From Marinobacter halodurans (GTDB lineage Bacteria; Pseudomonadota; Gammaproteobacteria; Pseudomonadales; Oleiphilaceae): DNA of 64,000 bases. Shown here piece by piece: positions 49,774 through 58,206 of the stretch. How positions within the stretch are numbered: the stretch's first letter is position 1; every line of letters starts with the position of its first letter. Both the position numbers and the translations under genes were made by a program. Below the pieces are notes generated by a model. The model saw only the letters and a program-made list of their open reading frames with translations, did not search any database and was not told where the DNA came from. The stretch covers positions 1 through 64,000 of the forward strand of contig NZ_SJDL01000024.1 of the NCBI RefSeq assembly GCF_004327985.1, in the 5' to 3' direction.

Positions 49774-51483
49774 ATGAAAGGCACAGCCGTGATCCTCGCC
49801 CTGCTGGGCGGCGTCCTGTTGTCCGGGCCGGCCCTGGCCGATCGGTGTGGCGACCGTTCCACACCCCTGTCGAAGGTCCAGGGCGGCGGCCAGGCCTCGC
49901 CGCTGGCCGGGCACCGCGTCGACGTTGAAGGCGTCATCACACTGGATGGCCGCGGGCCGGAGGGGCTCGGTGGCTTCTACCTGCAGGCCCTGCCCGGACA
50001 CGCTGATAGCGATCCCACCACCTCGGACGCCGTATTCGTCTACACCCGGGCCAGTGGTGGCGCGGTGGGCCAGCATGTGCGGGTCAGCGGCCGGGTCAAG
50101 GAATACCATGGATTGACGGAAATCGCGGCCGGCTCCGAGGTGCGGGTCTGCGGCCGCAGCGGCCTGCCGGAGCCGGTGGTGCTGTCGTTCCCGCTGCCCG
50201 CCGACCCGGAAGCCCTGGAGGGCATGCGCACCCGCTTCGCCGATCCGGTGACGGTCGTCGACACCCATGACCTGGGGCGTTTCGGCGTGGTCACCCTGGC
50301 CGCGGACGATCCGCGCTACCCGGATTCGCTGGCGCCACAGGACCGGATCCTGCTGGATGACCGGCGTCTCGACCAGAATCCCGCCGATCTCCCGTTGCCC
50401 CGGCCGGGGCTGGCTGCCGATCACTCCCTGCGGGCCGGCAGCCTGCTGGCGCCGGTCCAGGGCGTCCTTGACTACCGTTACGATCGCTGGCGGCTGCAGC
50501 CGGACCGCTGGTCCACGGTCGTCGGCGGCAATGACCGCCCCGCCCGGCCAGAGGCGCCGGCGGACAATACCTTGCGGGTGGCCAGCTTCAACCTGCTCAA
50601 CTTCTTCAACGGCGATGGCCGGGGGCAGGGGTTCCCGACCGCGCGGGGGGCCGACAGTGCCGCGGAGCTGGAGCGCCAGCGCCAGAAGCTGGCCAGTGCC
50701 ATCGAGGGGCTGCGGGCCGATATCGTCGGCGTCATGGAGCTGGAGAATGACGGTCACGGACCGGAGTCCGCCGCCGCCGACCTGGTGGCGGCCCTGGGCC
50801 ACGACTGGGCTTCGGTGCGCCCACAGGAGGCCGGCGACGATGCCATTCGCGTCGGCCTGCTGTACCGCGCCGATCGCGTTGAACCGGTCGGGGAAAGCGC
50901 CAGCCTGGACGAGTCGCCGTTCAATACCTACAGCCGCGTCCCGCTGGCGCAGACGTTCCGGATGCTCGACGGTGGCGGAACGCTGCGGGTGGTGGTCAAC
51001 CACTTCAAGTCCCGCTCCTGCCGCCATGCCCGGGGAGCCAATGCCGACCAGCACGACGGCGAAGGCTGCTACGCGCCGGTCCGGGCCCGTTCCGCCCGGG
51101 TGCTGCGGGCGTGGCTGGCCGATCTTCCATCCCGCGACACGCTGGTGCTGGGGGATCTCAACAGCCATGCGTCCGATACGCCCCTGCAGATCCTGGCGGA
51201 CGCGGGATTCCGGCGACCGTCCGTGCTGGCCGGCGACGATGGCTACAGCTACCGGTTCCACGGTGTGCGCGGCACGCTCGATTACATCCTGCCGGACCCG
51301 TCGTTGCGGGCCCGGGTCGTCGGCGGTGCGGTCTGGCATATCAACGCCGACGAGCCGCCGGTACTGGATTACAACCTCGAATACCATCCCGACGGCCGGG
51401 CGGTTCGCCTGTACGGACCGGGGCCGTGGCGCTCCTCGGACCATGACCCGGTCTACCTCGACCTGAGGCTGGGCGCCGACTGA
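49774..51483 (+). CDS. secreted endonuclease/exonuclease/phosphatase (ExeM/NucH type)
   Basis: A 569-residue exported nuclease. Signal peptide about 1-22 (ending GPALA; ATG 49774 after GAGAGG). An OB-like N-terminal domain (about 25-130; PLAGHRVDVEGVITLD... GQHVRVSGRVKEY) is followed by the endonuclease/exonuclease/phosphatase domain: LRVASFNLLNFFNGDG, VGVMELENDG (metal Glu), VVVNHFKSRSC, LVLGDLNSHASD (GDLN catalytic Asp and Asn), and SSDHDPVYLDL (final His). Such ExeM/NucH enzymes degrade extracellular DNA for nutrients or biofilm dispersal. Cys pairs suggest disulfides. Confidence 0.9.
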   Translation: MKGTAVILALLGGVLLSGPALADRCGDRSTPLSKVQGGGQASPLAGHRVDVEGVITLDGRGPEGLGGFYLQALPGHADSDPTTSDAVFVYTRASGGAVGQHVRVSGRVKEYHGLTEIAAGSEVRVCGRSGLPEPVVLSFPLPADPEALEGMRTRFADPVTVVDTHDLGRFGVVTLAADDPRYPDSLAPQDRILLDDRRLDQNPADLPLPRPGLAADHSLRAGSLLAPVQGVLDYRYDRWRLQPDRWSTVVGGNDRPARPEAPADNTLRVASFNLLNFFNGDGRGQGFPTARGADSAAELERQRQKLASAIEGLRADIVGVMELENDGHGPESAAADLVAALGHDWASVRPQEAGDDAIRVGLLYRADRVEPVGESASLDESPFNTYSRVPLAQTFRMLDGGGTLRVVVNHFKSRSCRHARGANADQHDGEGCYAPVRARSARVLRAWLADLPSRDTLVLGDLNSHASDTPLQILADAGFRRPSVLAGDDGYSYRFHGVRGTLDYILPDPSLRARVVGGAVWHINADEPPVLDYNLEYHPDGRAVRLYGPGPWRSSDHDPVYLDLRLGAD

Positions 51484-51487
51484 CCTG

Positions 51488-51525
51488 GTGTCCCGTTTGG
51501 TTGATTCGCTGACCAGACGGGACGC
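51488..51525 (+). terminator. hairpin after the secreted nuclease gene
   Basis: GTCCCGT (51490-51496) and ACGGGAC (51517-51523), extended inwards by GGT/ACC and outwards by GG/CC. It begins 5 bases past the stop. No T tract. Confidence 0.5.
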
Positions 51526-51633
51526 CTGACTGGCAATCGCGCCCCATCGCTGGCGACGGAGAAGCCATAGGACGGTGTGCGGGAGGGTTTAGACTCGGTC
51601 CAAAGGACACCACCGGACAAAAGGTCACGCCCC

Positions 51634-52551
51634 ATGCTCGCCAACACGCCGCTGATCACTACTTTGCAGGACCGTCTGCCCAACCCCTGGCCCCTGGCCC
51701 GGACCGGACACCGCTGGCTGCAGCGGGCCAGGCGCCACAGCGCCATGATCGACGGCCATCGCATCGTCTGGCTGGAACGGGGCCGGCGGCGCAGTGACCG
51801 CCCCTCGATCGTCCTGCTGCATGGCCTGGCGGCGATGAAGGAGAACTGGAGCGCCTGGTTGCCCCTGTTCCCGGCGGACCGTCATGTGCTGGCGGTGGAT
51901 ATACCCGGTTTTGGCGAGAGCGATTACCGGGTTGGAGCGGACTATGGCTACTGCGTCCAGGCCCGGCGCCTGCTGCAATGGCTCGGCGCAGCCGGGTTGG
52001 GCCAGGTGCATCTGGTGGGCAGTTCCATGGGGGGCGCCATTGCCACGATCATGGCCGCCCATGGTGGGGAGCGCGTGGCCTCGCTGACGGTGATGAACAG
52101 TGCCGGTATTCCGGCGCGGCCGGACATCGACCTGAGCCGGCCCCCGCGCTTCGACTCAAGCCTGCTGCTACCGGAAGACTGGCCCGGCCTCTACCGGATG
52201 TTCAACAGCGTGGGTAACGGCACGCCGACGGTAGCCGGCCTGGCCATGGTCGGCCTGCTGGGCGTCGACCTGCTGCGTCGCTCGGGGCAGAACCGCCATG
52301 TGTTCTCCGACCTGGTGGCCGATGCCTACGCACCGGCCCGGGAGCTGGGCGCGGACCTGCCACCGCTGCTGGTGCTCTGGGGCGACCGGGACCGGATTAC
52401 CCTGCCCGGCTGTGTGGATTTCTACCGCGAGCAGGTACCCCATGCGGAAGTGCACATGCTGCCGAAAGTGGGGCATCTGCCCATGCTGGAGCAACCACGC
52501 CGGTCCCACCGCATCCTGATGGATTTCCTGGGCCGTCATACCTCGAAATAG
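51634..52551 (+). CDS. alpha/beta hydrolase
   Basis: A 305-residue alpha/beta-hydrolase-fold enzyme starting at ATG 51634 (MLANTPL). Oxyanion-hole region LLHGLAAMKENW, nucleophile elbow VGSSMGG (Ser), catalytic Asp in LWGDRDRI, and His in KVGHLPMLEQP. The N-terminal 45 residues have an amphipathic character (TTLQDRLPNPWPL) that may bind membrane. It resembles lipases/esterases or C-C hydrolases of this broad family; the substrate is unknown. It sits alone before an AraC regulator. Confidence 0.85.
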   Translation: MLANTPLITTLQDRLPNPWPLARTGHRWLQRARRHSAMIDGHRIVWLERGRRRSDRPSIVLLHGLAAMKENWSAWLPLFPADRHVLAVDIPGFGESDYRVGADYGYCVQARRLLQWLGAAGLGQVHLVGSSMGGAIATIMAAHGGERVASLTVMNSAGIPARPDIDLSRPPRFDSSLLLPEDWPGLYRMFNSVGNGTPTVAGLAMVGLLGVDLLRRSGQNRHVFSDLVADAYAPARELGADLPPLLVLWGDRDRITLPGCVDFYREQVPHAEVHMLPKVGHLPMLEQPRRSHRILMDFLGRHTSK

Positions 52552-52695
52552 CCGTTCGCTGGCCTCCGCATCCCGACAATTGGCCCCCTCATCCCGTTGA
52601 CGCGTCACTGGAGTCATGGGGTCGATCGCGTGATCCGGTCATAATCGATTGCACCAGTGTCACATAACAATAATGCAACTCTGAGGACGGATGAC

Positions 52696-53739
52696 ATGCC
52701 TGCTGTCGCATCACAGGTTCAGGATCTGGGCTTACCGGCGATTTACCTGCACACCATTGCCGAACTGCTGCGCCAGCGCGGCGTGGACGACCGGGCATTG
52801 CTGACGCGGGTCGGTCTGGATCCGGCGTGCCTGGCGGATGACGACGTCCGGGTTTCCCTCTCCCAGGCCAGCGAGTTCGTCACCCGGGCCATTGTCGAGA
52901 GCGGCGAGCCGGGCCTCGGTGTCCTGCTGGCCTCGGAGCTGCGCCTGCCGTTGCACGGCGCCCTGGGCATCGCCGCCATGAACAGCCGCACGCTGGGCGA
53001 GGCGATGGACCTGATGGTGCGCTACCTGTCGCTGCGAGCACCGCACCTGCGGATCTTCTGTGTGACGGAGGGGGATACCACGACCCTGCGTGTGGTGGCC
53101 AGCCTGGAACTGGGGCCGTTACAGAGCTTCATCATGGATGCGATGGTGTTCGGCTGCGTGGCCATGGGAATCCAACTGTTGGGTGAACCGGTCCGTGGTG
53201 CCCGGGTGCATCGTCGGGGGCGGGAGCCTTCGTATATCCAGCGCTTCCGCGACCGGATCCCCCTGCCGGTTCACTACGAGTGCGACGAAGATGCCATCGT
53301 CATCCCCAACCGCGCGCTGGCGGCGCCGATCCAGTTCAGCGACGACGAGGTGGCGCGGGCTTCGCGGCAGCAGTGTGAGCAGGCGCTGCATCGCCTGACC
53401 GAAGACGCCGGCTTCGGCGCCCGGGTGCGCCGTGTGATCGAGACCAGTCATCCCTTCCCACCCAAGCTGGGTCGTGTGGCCGGCACCCTGTTCGTCTCCG
53501 AACGAACGCTCAAACGCCGTTTGCAGGAAGAAAGTATCAGCTTCCAGCAACTGGTGGACCAGGTGCGGCTGGAGCGGGCCCGGGATCTGCTCGCCAATAC
53601 CCGTATGAGCCTGAGCCAGATCGCCGATGCCCTTGGCTACGCCGATGCCGCCAACTTCACCCGGGCCTTCAAGCGCTGGACCGGCATCAGTCCGAGCGCC
53701 CATCGCAACCGCCGGCAGCCCCTGGCGGCCGTCGATTGA
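52696..53739 (+). CDS. AraC-family regulator with arabinose-binding-like N-domain
   Basis: A 347-residue regulator. ATG 52696 is preferred (GAGGA 8 bases before); a GTG at 52657 would add 13 polar residues. N-terminal domain about 10-200 is the Arabinose_bd (PF12625) type seen in OruR-like regulators (LPLHGALGIAAMNSRTLGEAMDLMVRYL). The C-terminal HTH_18 has two helix-turn-helices, RVAGTLFVSERTLKRRLQEE and LSQIADALGYADAANFTRAFKRWTG. It shares its organisation with the AraC gene at 58207. Possible targets are the neighbouring hydrolase or SDR. Confidence 0.88.
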   Translation: MPAVASQVQDLGLPAIYLHTIAELLRQRGVDDRALLTRVGLDPACLADDDVRVSLSQASEFVTRAIVESGEPGLGVLLASELRLPLHGALGIAAMNSRTLGEAMDLMVRYLSLRAPHLRIFCVTEGDTTTLRVVASLELGPLQSFIMDAMVFGCVAMGIQLLGEPVRGARVHRRGREPSYIQRFRDRIPLPVHYECDEDAIVIPNRALAAPIQFSDDEVARASRQQCEQALHRLTEDAGFGARVRRVIETSHPFPPKLGRVAGTLFVSERTLKRRLQEESISFQQLVDQVRLERARDLLANTRMSLSQIADALGYADAANFTRAFKRWTGISPSAHRNRRQPLAAVD

Positions 53740-53866
53740 CCGCCCCGCCGTTACCGGGCGATTACCTTTCCGTCAGGACCATGGCCGACGTCTTGCGGCT
53801 CTGGCATTATCCGAACCGCTGTCCGGCTTCCGCCGGTGATCGATCCATCTGATCAAGGAGTACTGC

Positions 53867-54442
53867 ATGCGATTCGGACTTTCCCTGTGGCTGGCTGCCC
53901 TGTTGGCGATCAACGTACCTGCGGCCTTCGCGGACGATGACAGGAGAGACGCCGAAACCCTCGGTTTCGTCGAATGGGTGGTGTTGCAGGATTCCGGCGT
54001 GCGGCTCAAGGCCCGGCTGGATACCGGTGCCAGGACGTCATCGCTGCATGCGGTCAACGTGGAGCCGTTTGAGAAGGACGGTAAACGTTGGGTCAGCTTC
54101 GAATTGCCGCTGGACGACCACAAGTCGCCCGAAGACGCCGACGACGATAACATCGTTCTCCAGTTCGAGCGGCCGGTGGAGAGAACGGTCCTGATCAAGC
54201 GCAAGGGGGCCGGATCCCAGCGCCGGTACGTCGTGAGAATGGATTTCTGCATCGCCGGCGAAAAGCACGAGACCCAGTTTTCGCTGACCGACCGCAGCCG
54301 GTTCAACTATGCGGTCCTGCTGGGTCGACGGTTCCTTGGGGATGACAACATCCTGGTGGATTCATCGGACAGCTTCCAGGCGTCCAGGGAGTGCGACTAC
54401 GAGACCCTGGAGGAACTGGAGCAGGAACGCGACGCGGACTAA
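53867..54442 (+). CDS. RimB/retropepsin-like (Zn_protease, PF05618) periplasmic protein
   Basis: A 191-residue exported protein. Signal peptide about 1-22 (ending PAAFA). The mature domain shows LKARLDTGARTSSLHAVNV; D-T-G is the aspartic-protease-like active site of this family (formerly called ATP-dependent zinc protease), and NYAVLLGRRFLGDD-NILVDSS closes the fold. Related proteins are linked to RimK/ATP-grasp partners, but none is here. The C-terminus is very acidic. It overlaps the convergent NUDIX gene by 4 bases. Confidence 0.85.
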   Translation: MRFGLSLWLAALLAINVPAAFADDDRRDAETLGFVEWVVLQDSGVRLKARLDTGARTSSLHAVNVEPFEKDGKRWVSFELPLDDHKSPEDADDDNIVLQFERPVERTVLIKRKGAGSQRRYVVRMDFCIAGEKHETQFSLTDRSRFNYAVLLGRRFLGDDNILVDSSDSFQASRECDYETLEELEQERDAD

Positions 54443-54855
54443 CCCAGTGTTCTTGCCGCCTGCCAGGCCCGGGCCTGCTCACAGATCCGGGCCACATCCC
54501 GGCTGAACCGCTCCGGCGTTGCCCGCATGTCGGCCAGCGTGAACCAGCCGGTGGCGCGGGCATCGTCGCCGGCCACCGGATCGCCACCCCGATCTTCACA
54601 GACCACCGGGCAGAGAATGAAATGATGCGCCTCCGTCAGCACGTCCAGCGGGGGCAGGCGCCCAAGCGGCGCGGCATCGAGGCCTGTTTCCTCCCTCAGC
54701 TCCCGCAGTGCCGCCTGCTCCAGACTTTCGCCCCATTCCAGCTTGCCTCCGGCATGCCCCCAGAGCCCGGCGTCCGGCGGATTGTTGCGTTGCACCAGCA
54801 GGAAGGCGCCGTCGCGTTCCAGGATGACAATGACGGCGGGGCGAGGATTGGGCAT
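54439..54855 (-). CDS. NUDIX hydrolase
   Basis: A 138-residue NUDIX-box protein. The box GKLEWGESLEQAALRELREE is followed by TGL, fitting GX5EX7REUXEEXGU. The substrate is a nucleoside diphosphate linked to another moiety, not further predictable. ATG 54855. Its end overlaps the retropepsin-like gene. Confidence 0.9.
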   Translation of the reverse strand: MPNPRPAVIVILERDGAFLLVQRNNPPDAGLWGHAGGKLEWGESLEQAALRELREETGLDAAPLGRLPPLDVLTEAHHFILCPVVCEDRGGDPVAGDDARATGWFTLADMRATPERFSRDVARICEQARAWQAARTLG

Positions 54856-55045
54856 GACGTTCTTCTCCTGTTCTGCGGGGTTATTCTAGCAGCCCTGGAT
54901 GGCAGCCTTCCCTGGTGGCCGTTTTGCCCGGATTTCCGTCCCCGGAAGCCATTCCCTGCTGGCGATTCGCTGATAAAGTGCTATTTAAAGTAGGTGCTTT
55001 AATTAAGCCTCCAGCAGACACCCCGATAAAAACGAGGATGATCCG

Positions 55046-55861
55046 ATGAAAGAACTCCAGAACAAGGTAGCGGCCATCACCGGCGCCGGCTCCGGCATCG
55101 GCCGGGCCCTGGCGGTCAATCTGGCCGGCCGCGGCTGCCGCCTGGCCCTGTCCGACGTCAACGAGGCGGGTCTGAAGGAGACGGCGGCCGCCTGTGATGC
55201 CGTGGAAGCCAGGACCTACCTGCTGGATGTCTCCGACCGGGATGCCATCTACGCCCATGCGGAGGCCGTCGCCAAGGATTTCGGCCAGGTGAACCTGGTG
55301 ATCAATAACGCCGGTGTGGCGCTGTCGGCGTCGGTCCGTGAGATGACCGACGAGGACTTCAAGTGGATCATGGACATCGACTTCTGGGGTGTGGCCCACG
55401 GCACGCGGGCGTTCCTGCCGCACCTGATCAGCTCCGGGGACGGCCACGTGGTGAACATCTCCAGCGTGTTCGGCCTGATTGGCGTGCCCAAGCAGAGCGC
55501 CTATAACGCCGCCAAGTTTGCGGTGCGCGGCTTCACCGAAGCGCTGCGTCAGGAGATGGCGCTGGAAAACCAGCCGGTCACCGTCAGCTGCGTCCACCCG
55601 GGCGGCATCAAGACCAACATCGCCCGGGCCGCACGCATGGGCAAATCCGAGAATGCCGAAGCCCAGCGTAATGGCTTCGACAAACTGGCCATGACCCCCC
55701 CCGAAAAGGCGGCGGATATCATCGTTCGCGGGATCGAAAAGGACGAGTCGCGCATCCTGGTGGGGCCGGACGCCTGGGGCATCGAAGTGCTGAACCGCGC
55801 GCTTGGCGCCGCCTACCAGCCGCTGGTGGCACGCTTCTCACGCAAGAACCTGTACGTTTGA
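55046..55861 (+). CDS. short-chain dehydrogenase/reductase
   Basis: A 271-residue SDR. TGAGSGIG (13-20) for the cofactor, LSDVNEAGL with Asp after beta-2 suggesting NAD(H), NNAGVAL, and catalytic Ser (ISSVFG) with YNAAK. The sequence resembles SDRs found beside hydrocarbon or lipid genes, but the substrate is open. ATG 55046 follows GAGGATG. The 190-base upstream region has the AT-rich segment CTATTTAAAGTAGG around 54983, a possible -10 region. A 14-bp hairpin follows the stop. Confidence 0.88.
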   Translation: MKELQNKVAAITGAGSGIGRALAVNLAGRGCRLALSDVNEAGLKETAAACDAVEARTYLLDVSDRDAIYAHAEAVAKDFGQVNLVINNAGVALSASVREMTDEDFKWIMDIDFWGVAHGTRAFLPHLISSGDGHVVNISSVFGLIGVPKQSAYNAAKFAVRGFTEALRQEMALENQPVTVSCVHPGGIKTNIARAARMGKSENAEAQRNGFDKLAMTPPEKAADIIVRGIEKDESRILVGPDAWGIEVLNRALGAAYQPLVARFSRKNLYV

Positions 55862-55867
55862 CCGGTC

Positions 55868-55904
55868 CCGCCAGGGCCGGACGGTTGTTATCCGGCCCTG
55901 GCGG
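55868..55904. terminator. 14-bp hairpin between convergent SDR and DJ-1 genes
   Basis: CCGCCAGGGCCGGA (55868-55881) pairs perfectly with TCCGGCCCTGGCGG (55891-55904), loop of 9. Serves both strands; no T tract. Confidence 0.6.
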
Positions 55905-55915
55905 AATTACGGGCG

Positions 55916-56491
55916 TTACAGCGTGATCTTCGCGCCCATCACGTCCAGGAATTTGGCGATCCATGCCGGATGCGCCGGCCAGGCCGGGGCCGTGACCAGG
56001 TTGCCATCCACATGGGCTTCGTTCACCTCGATGGACTGATACCTGCCGCCGGCACCGGTGACTTCCGGCGCGCAGGCGGGATAGGCGGAACAGTCCCGAC
56101 CTTCCAGCACGCCCGCGGCGGCCAGCAGTTGGGCGCCGTGGCAGATGGCGGCGACCGGCTTGTTGGTCTCGAAGAAGTGCCGCACCACGTTCAGCACGTC
56201 CTCATTCAGGCGCAGGTATTCCGGCGCCCGGCCGCCCGGGATCACCAGTCCGTCATAGTCTGACGGGTTGACCGCCGCGAAGGTGGCGTTCAGGGCAAAG
56301 TTGTGGCCGGGCTTTTCCGAGTAGGTCTGGTCGCCCTCGAAGTCGTGGATGGCGGTGCGGACGGTCTCGCCGGATTTCTTGTCCGGGCATACGGCATGCA
56401 CTTCGTAGCCCACCGCCATCAGCGCCTGGAACGGCACCATCACTTCATAATCCTCGACATAGTCGCCGACCAGCATTAGCAGACGTTTCAT
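55916..56491 (-). CDS. DJ-1/PfpI family protein
   Basis: A 191-residue flavodoxin-like protein from ATG 56491 with GGAGGG upstream (the longer frame to 56554 adds no homology). The nucleophile is the Cys of [15 protein letters not shown], on the nucleophile elbow; an upstream acid in [10 protein letters not shown] is the usual partner Glu. Family members are glyoxalase-like, deglycase-like or chaperone-like stress proteins; which applies here is unclear. A His adjoins the nucleophile, as in YhbO/PfpI. Confidence 0.88.
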   Translation of the reverse strand: MKRLLMLVGDYVEDYEVMVPFQALMAVGYEVHAVCPDKKSGETVRTAIHDFEGDQTYSEKPGHNFALNATFAAVNPSDYDGLVIPGGRAPEYLRLNEDVLNVVRHFFETNKPVAAICHGAQLLAAAGVLEGRDCSAYPACAPEVTGAGGRYQSIEVNEAHVDGNLVTAPAWPAHPAWIAKFLDVMGAKITL

Positions 56492-56642
56492 GTTCGAATC
56501 CCTCCTGTTGGCATGATCCGATTCAATCCGGACGAACCTTAAACCTTCACCCAAAGCGGGTTTCTGTCAAATGAACCTTTGTCGTAGAGCAATCGAAAAA
56601 TGAGGGTGGGTTCAGTGGAGGTGGCAATGACCTTGGGAGTCT

Positions 56643-56749
56643 GAAACCAATGGAGGCCATCGCTTCCGTCACCTAAGAGGGCCGTCCCTGGCCGCTTATG
56701 TGACGAGGACGTCCTGTCCTCTGCTCCAGCGATGGCCTCCATTGGTTTC
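56643..56749. repeat. 107-bp nested palindromic element
   Basis: Perfect 22-bp arms (56643-56664 and 56728-56749; core GGAGGCCATCGC) flank 63 bases. Inside is a second hairpin GTCACCTAAG/CTTATGTGAC (one mismatch) containing GGCC-6-GGCC, and a third, GAGGAC-GTCCT-GTCCTC. Together they fold as a long stem with a branched head. No transposase and no target duplication are seen. It looks like a BIME or small MITE-type dispersed repeat. Confidence 0.65.
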
Positions 56750-56833
56750 GATCGGGCCTCGTGCAGAACGTCCATGGTGCGCGGACAGCGATCAGGACCT
56801 CGGAGTGAATGATGGGCGCCTGGCGGCGCCTCA

Positions 56834-56917
56834 GAAGCTGAAGCATCTGCTATATGTTTGGGGGTGGCTTCTTGAATGTAGCCGACGCTTCAGCTTCGGA
56901 GCTGTCCGCAGGACAGC
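56834..56917. repeat. second structured segment: 11-bp inverted repeat plus hairpin
   Basis: GAAGCTGAAGC (56834-56844) and GCTTCAGCTTC (56887-56897) are perfect, 42 bases apart, and are followed by GCTGTCC-GCA-GGACAGC (56901-56917). It lies 85 bases from the 107-bp palindrome in the same 511-base gene-free gap, so the whole of 56643-56917 may be one composite repeat. Confidence 0.55.
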
Positions 56918-56950
56918 CGGTGTTATCCCGAGCTTCTCGACCATGTCCCC

Positions 56951-56977
56951 AAAAAAAAGCCCGCTCAAAGGCGGGCT
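56951..56977 (-). terminator. intrinsic terminator of the metal-dependent hydrolase gene
   Basis: On the minus strand AGCCCGC-6-GCGGGCT followed by eight T (rc of 56951-56958), about 26 bases past the stop of the gene at 57003. Confidence 0.85.
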
Positions 56978-57002
56978 CGAACGGGCAGGCAAGGACTTCG
57001 GA

Positions 57003-57896
57003 TTACTGCAGGGTCCGGCGGTTGCCGTTGCGGTATTGCGGTGCAATATGCTCGGCCACCTGGGCCTTGAAGCGGGCGATCAGCTCGCTGTTGTCGTGCT
57101 CCCAGGGATGGAAACCGGGCTTGAAGTACTCCATCCAGGTGGGGATCAGGCTGGAGAAAACGCCATCGGTGCCCCACATGCGCCACATCCCTTTACCCAC
57201 GTCCGTCAGCGAGAAGCCGCGCTTGTCGTTCCACATCATGCGGGCGGTGAAGTAGGTGGTCATCACGCCTAGCAGTGCCGTGCTCAGGATCTGGTAGAAC
57301 GAGCGCTCCAGGTAGGTGCCGCCCACTTCCTGGAAGACGTCGTAGGTCACCGCCTTGTGCTCGGTTTCCTCGATGGCGTGCCAGACCCACAGCGGGCGCA
57401 TGGTGTCGTGCATGTCTTCGCGCACGTCGTCACGCTCGAGCAGCATGTCGGCCATCATGGCGGTCATGTGCTCCAGGGCACAGGTGATGGCCAGCTGGTG
57501 GCGCTTGGGCAGGCGCTTGCCGAAACCGTCCAGCAGTATGCGCAGGTGGTGTTCCATGTCTTCCACCGGCATGTCCTGGTCGCGCACGTGCTGGTTCATG
57601 GCGATGTGTTCCAGCGAGTGCATGGCCTCCTGGCCGATAAAGCCGGCGACTTCTTTCTTAAGGGCCGGATCGGTGATCTGGTCCCGGTAGTAGCGGACGG
57701 AGTCGACGAAGAACTGCTCGCCCTGCGGGAACAGCACCGACAGCGCGTTCATCATGTGGCTCAGGAACGGGCTGTTGTCGAGCCAGTAACGGGGTACCTG
57801 GTCGCCGAACTCGAAGCCCATGCGCTGGGGTTTGATGTCCACATGATCCGGTTTACGGACGGCTGCCTTCCTGTTCGCGGTCGCTGTTCTCAGCAT
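57003..57896 (-). CDS. predicted metal-dependent hydrolase (PF10118)
   Basis: A 297-residue protein of ferritin-like helical type. ATG 57896 has AGGAGG upstream; the longer frame (57971) is not family-like. Clusters of acid and His ligands, GQEAMHSLEHIAMN, CALEHMTAMMADML, and AIEETEHKAVTYDVF, suggest a di-metal site in a four-helix bundle. PF10118 is annotated as a putative metal-dependent hydrolase and often lies beside AraC regulators and lipid genes. Here it is divergent from an AraC gene, across 310 bases, so that regulator is its probable controller. Reaction unknown. Confidence 0.85.
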   Translation of the reverse strand: MLRTATANRKAAVRKPDHVDIKPQRMGFEFGDQVPRYWLDNSPFLSHMMNALSVLFPQGEQFFVDSVRYYRDQITDPALKKEVAGFIGQEAMHSLEHIAMNQHVRDQDMPVEDMEHHLRILLDGFGKRLPKRHQLAITCALEHMTAMMADMLLERDDVREDMHDTMRPLWVWHAIEETEHKAVTYDVFQEVGGTYLERSFYQILSTALLGVMTTYFTARMMWNDKRGFSLTDVGKGMWRMWGTDGVFSSLIPTWMEYFKPGFHPWEHDNSELIARFKAQVAEHIAPQYRNGNRRTLQ

Positions 57897-58206
57897 GGAT
57901 CCTCCTATGCGCCAAACGTCGGGGCGCTCATGGCTCAAGCCTGTGTCGATGAGAGGTGATGGATGACACAAGCCGCGATGTCATGGGTTCAGTCTGCGGG
58001 GCGCAACGGTTTTCGACCATGCGCAAAGGGGACGGCGGTCGTGGATGATGGGACATTCGGGCGATTTTGCGTGCCTGAATTGACCGGAACGACAGGATTT
58101 CCGGGCGCTGCGCCGAATAGTGAGGGCAGGGCTTCTGGTAGCATCGGTGCCATGACAGTGGTCCGCCACGGGCCCACTCCCGGATCGAACGAAAGAAGGA
58201 AACAGG
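57897..58206. other. intergenic region between the PF10118 gene and the AraC gene
   Basis: 310 bases without a convincing gene. It must carry both divergent promoters, but no clean -35/-10 pair is visible. AGCGGAT-like or long dyads were not found; a weak GTGTC/GACAC pair lies near 57941-57966. Confidence 0.35.

Noticed and set aside
49687-51444. Long minus-strand frame continuing upstream of the small membrane protein
   Set aside because: It is antisense to the secreted nuclease, has GC-rich third-position bias of a shadow frame, and only the last 135 codons look like a real protein with a ribosome-binding site.
56539-56775. Minus-strand frame across the 107-bp palindrome
   Set aside because: Its sequence is the repeat itself; no ribosome-binding site and no domain.
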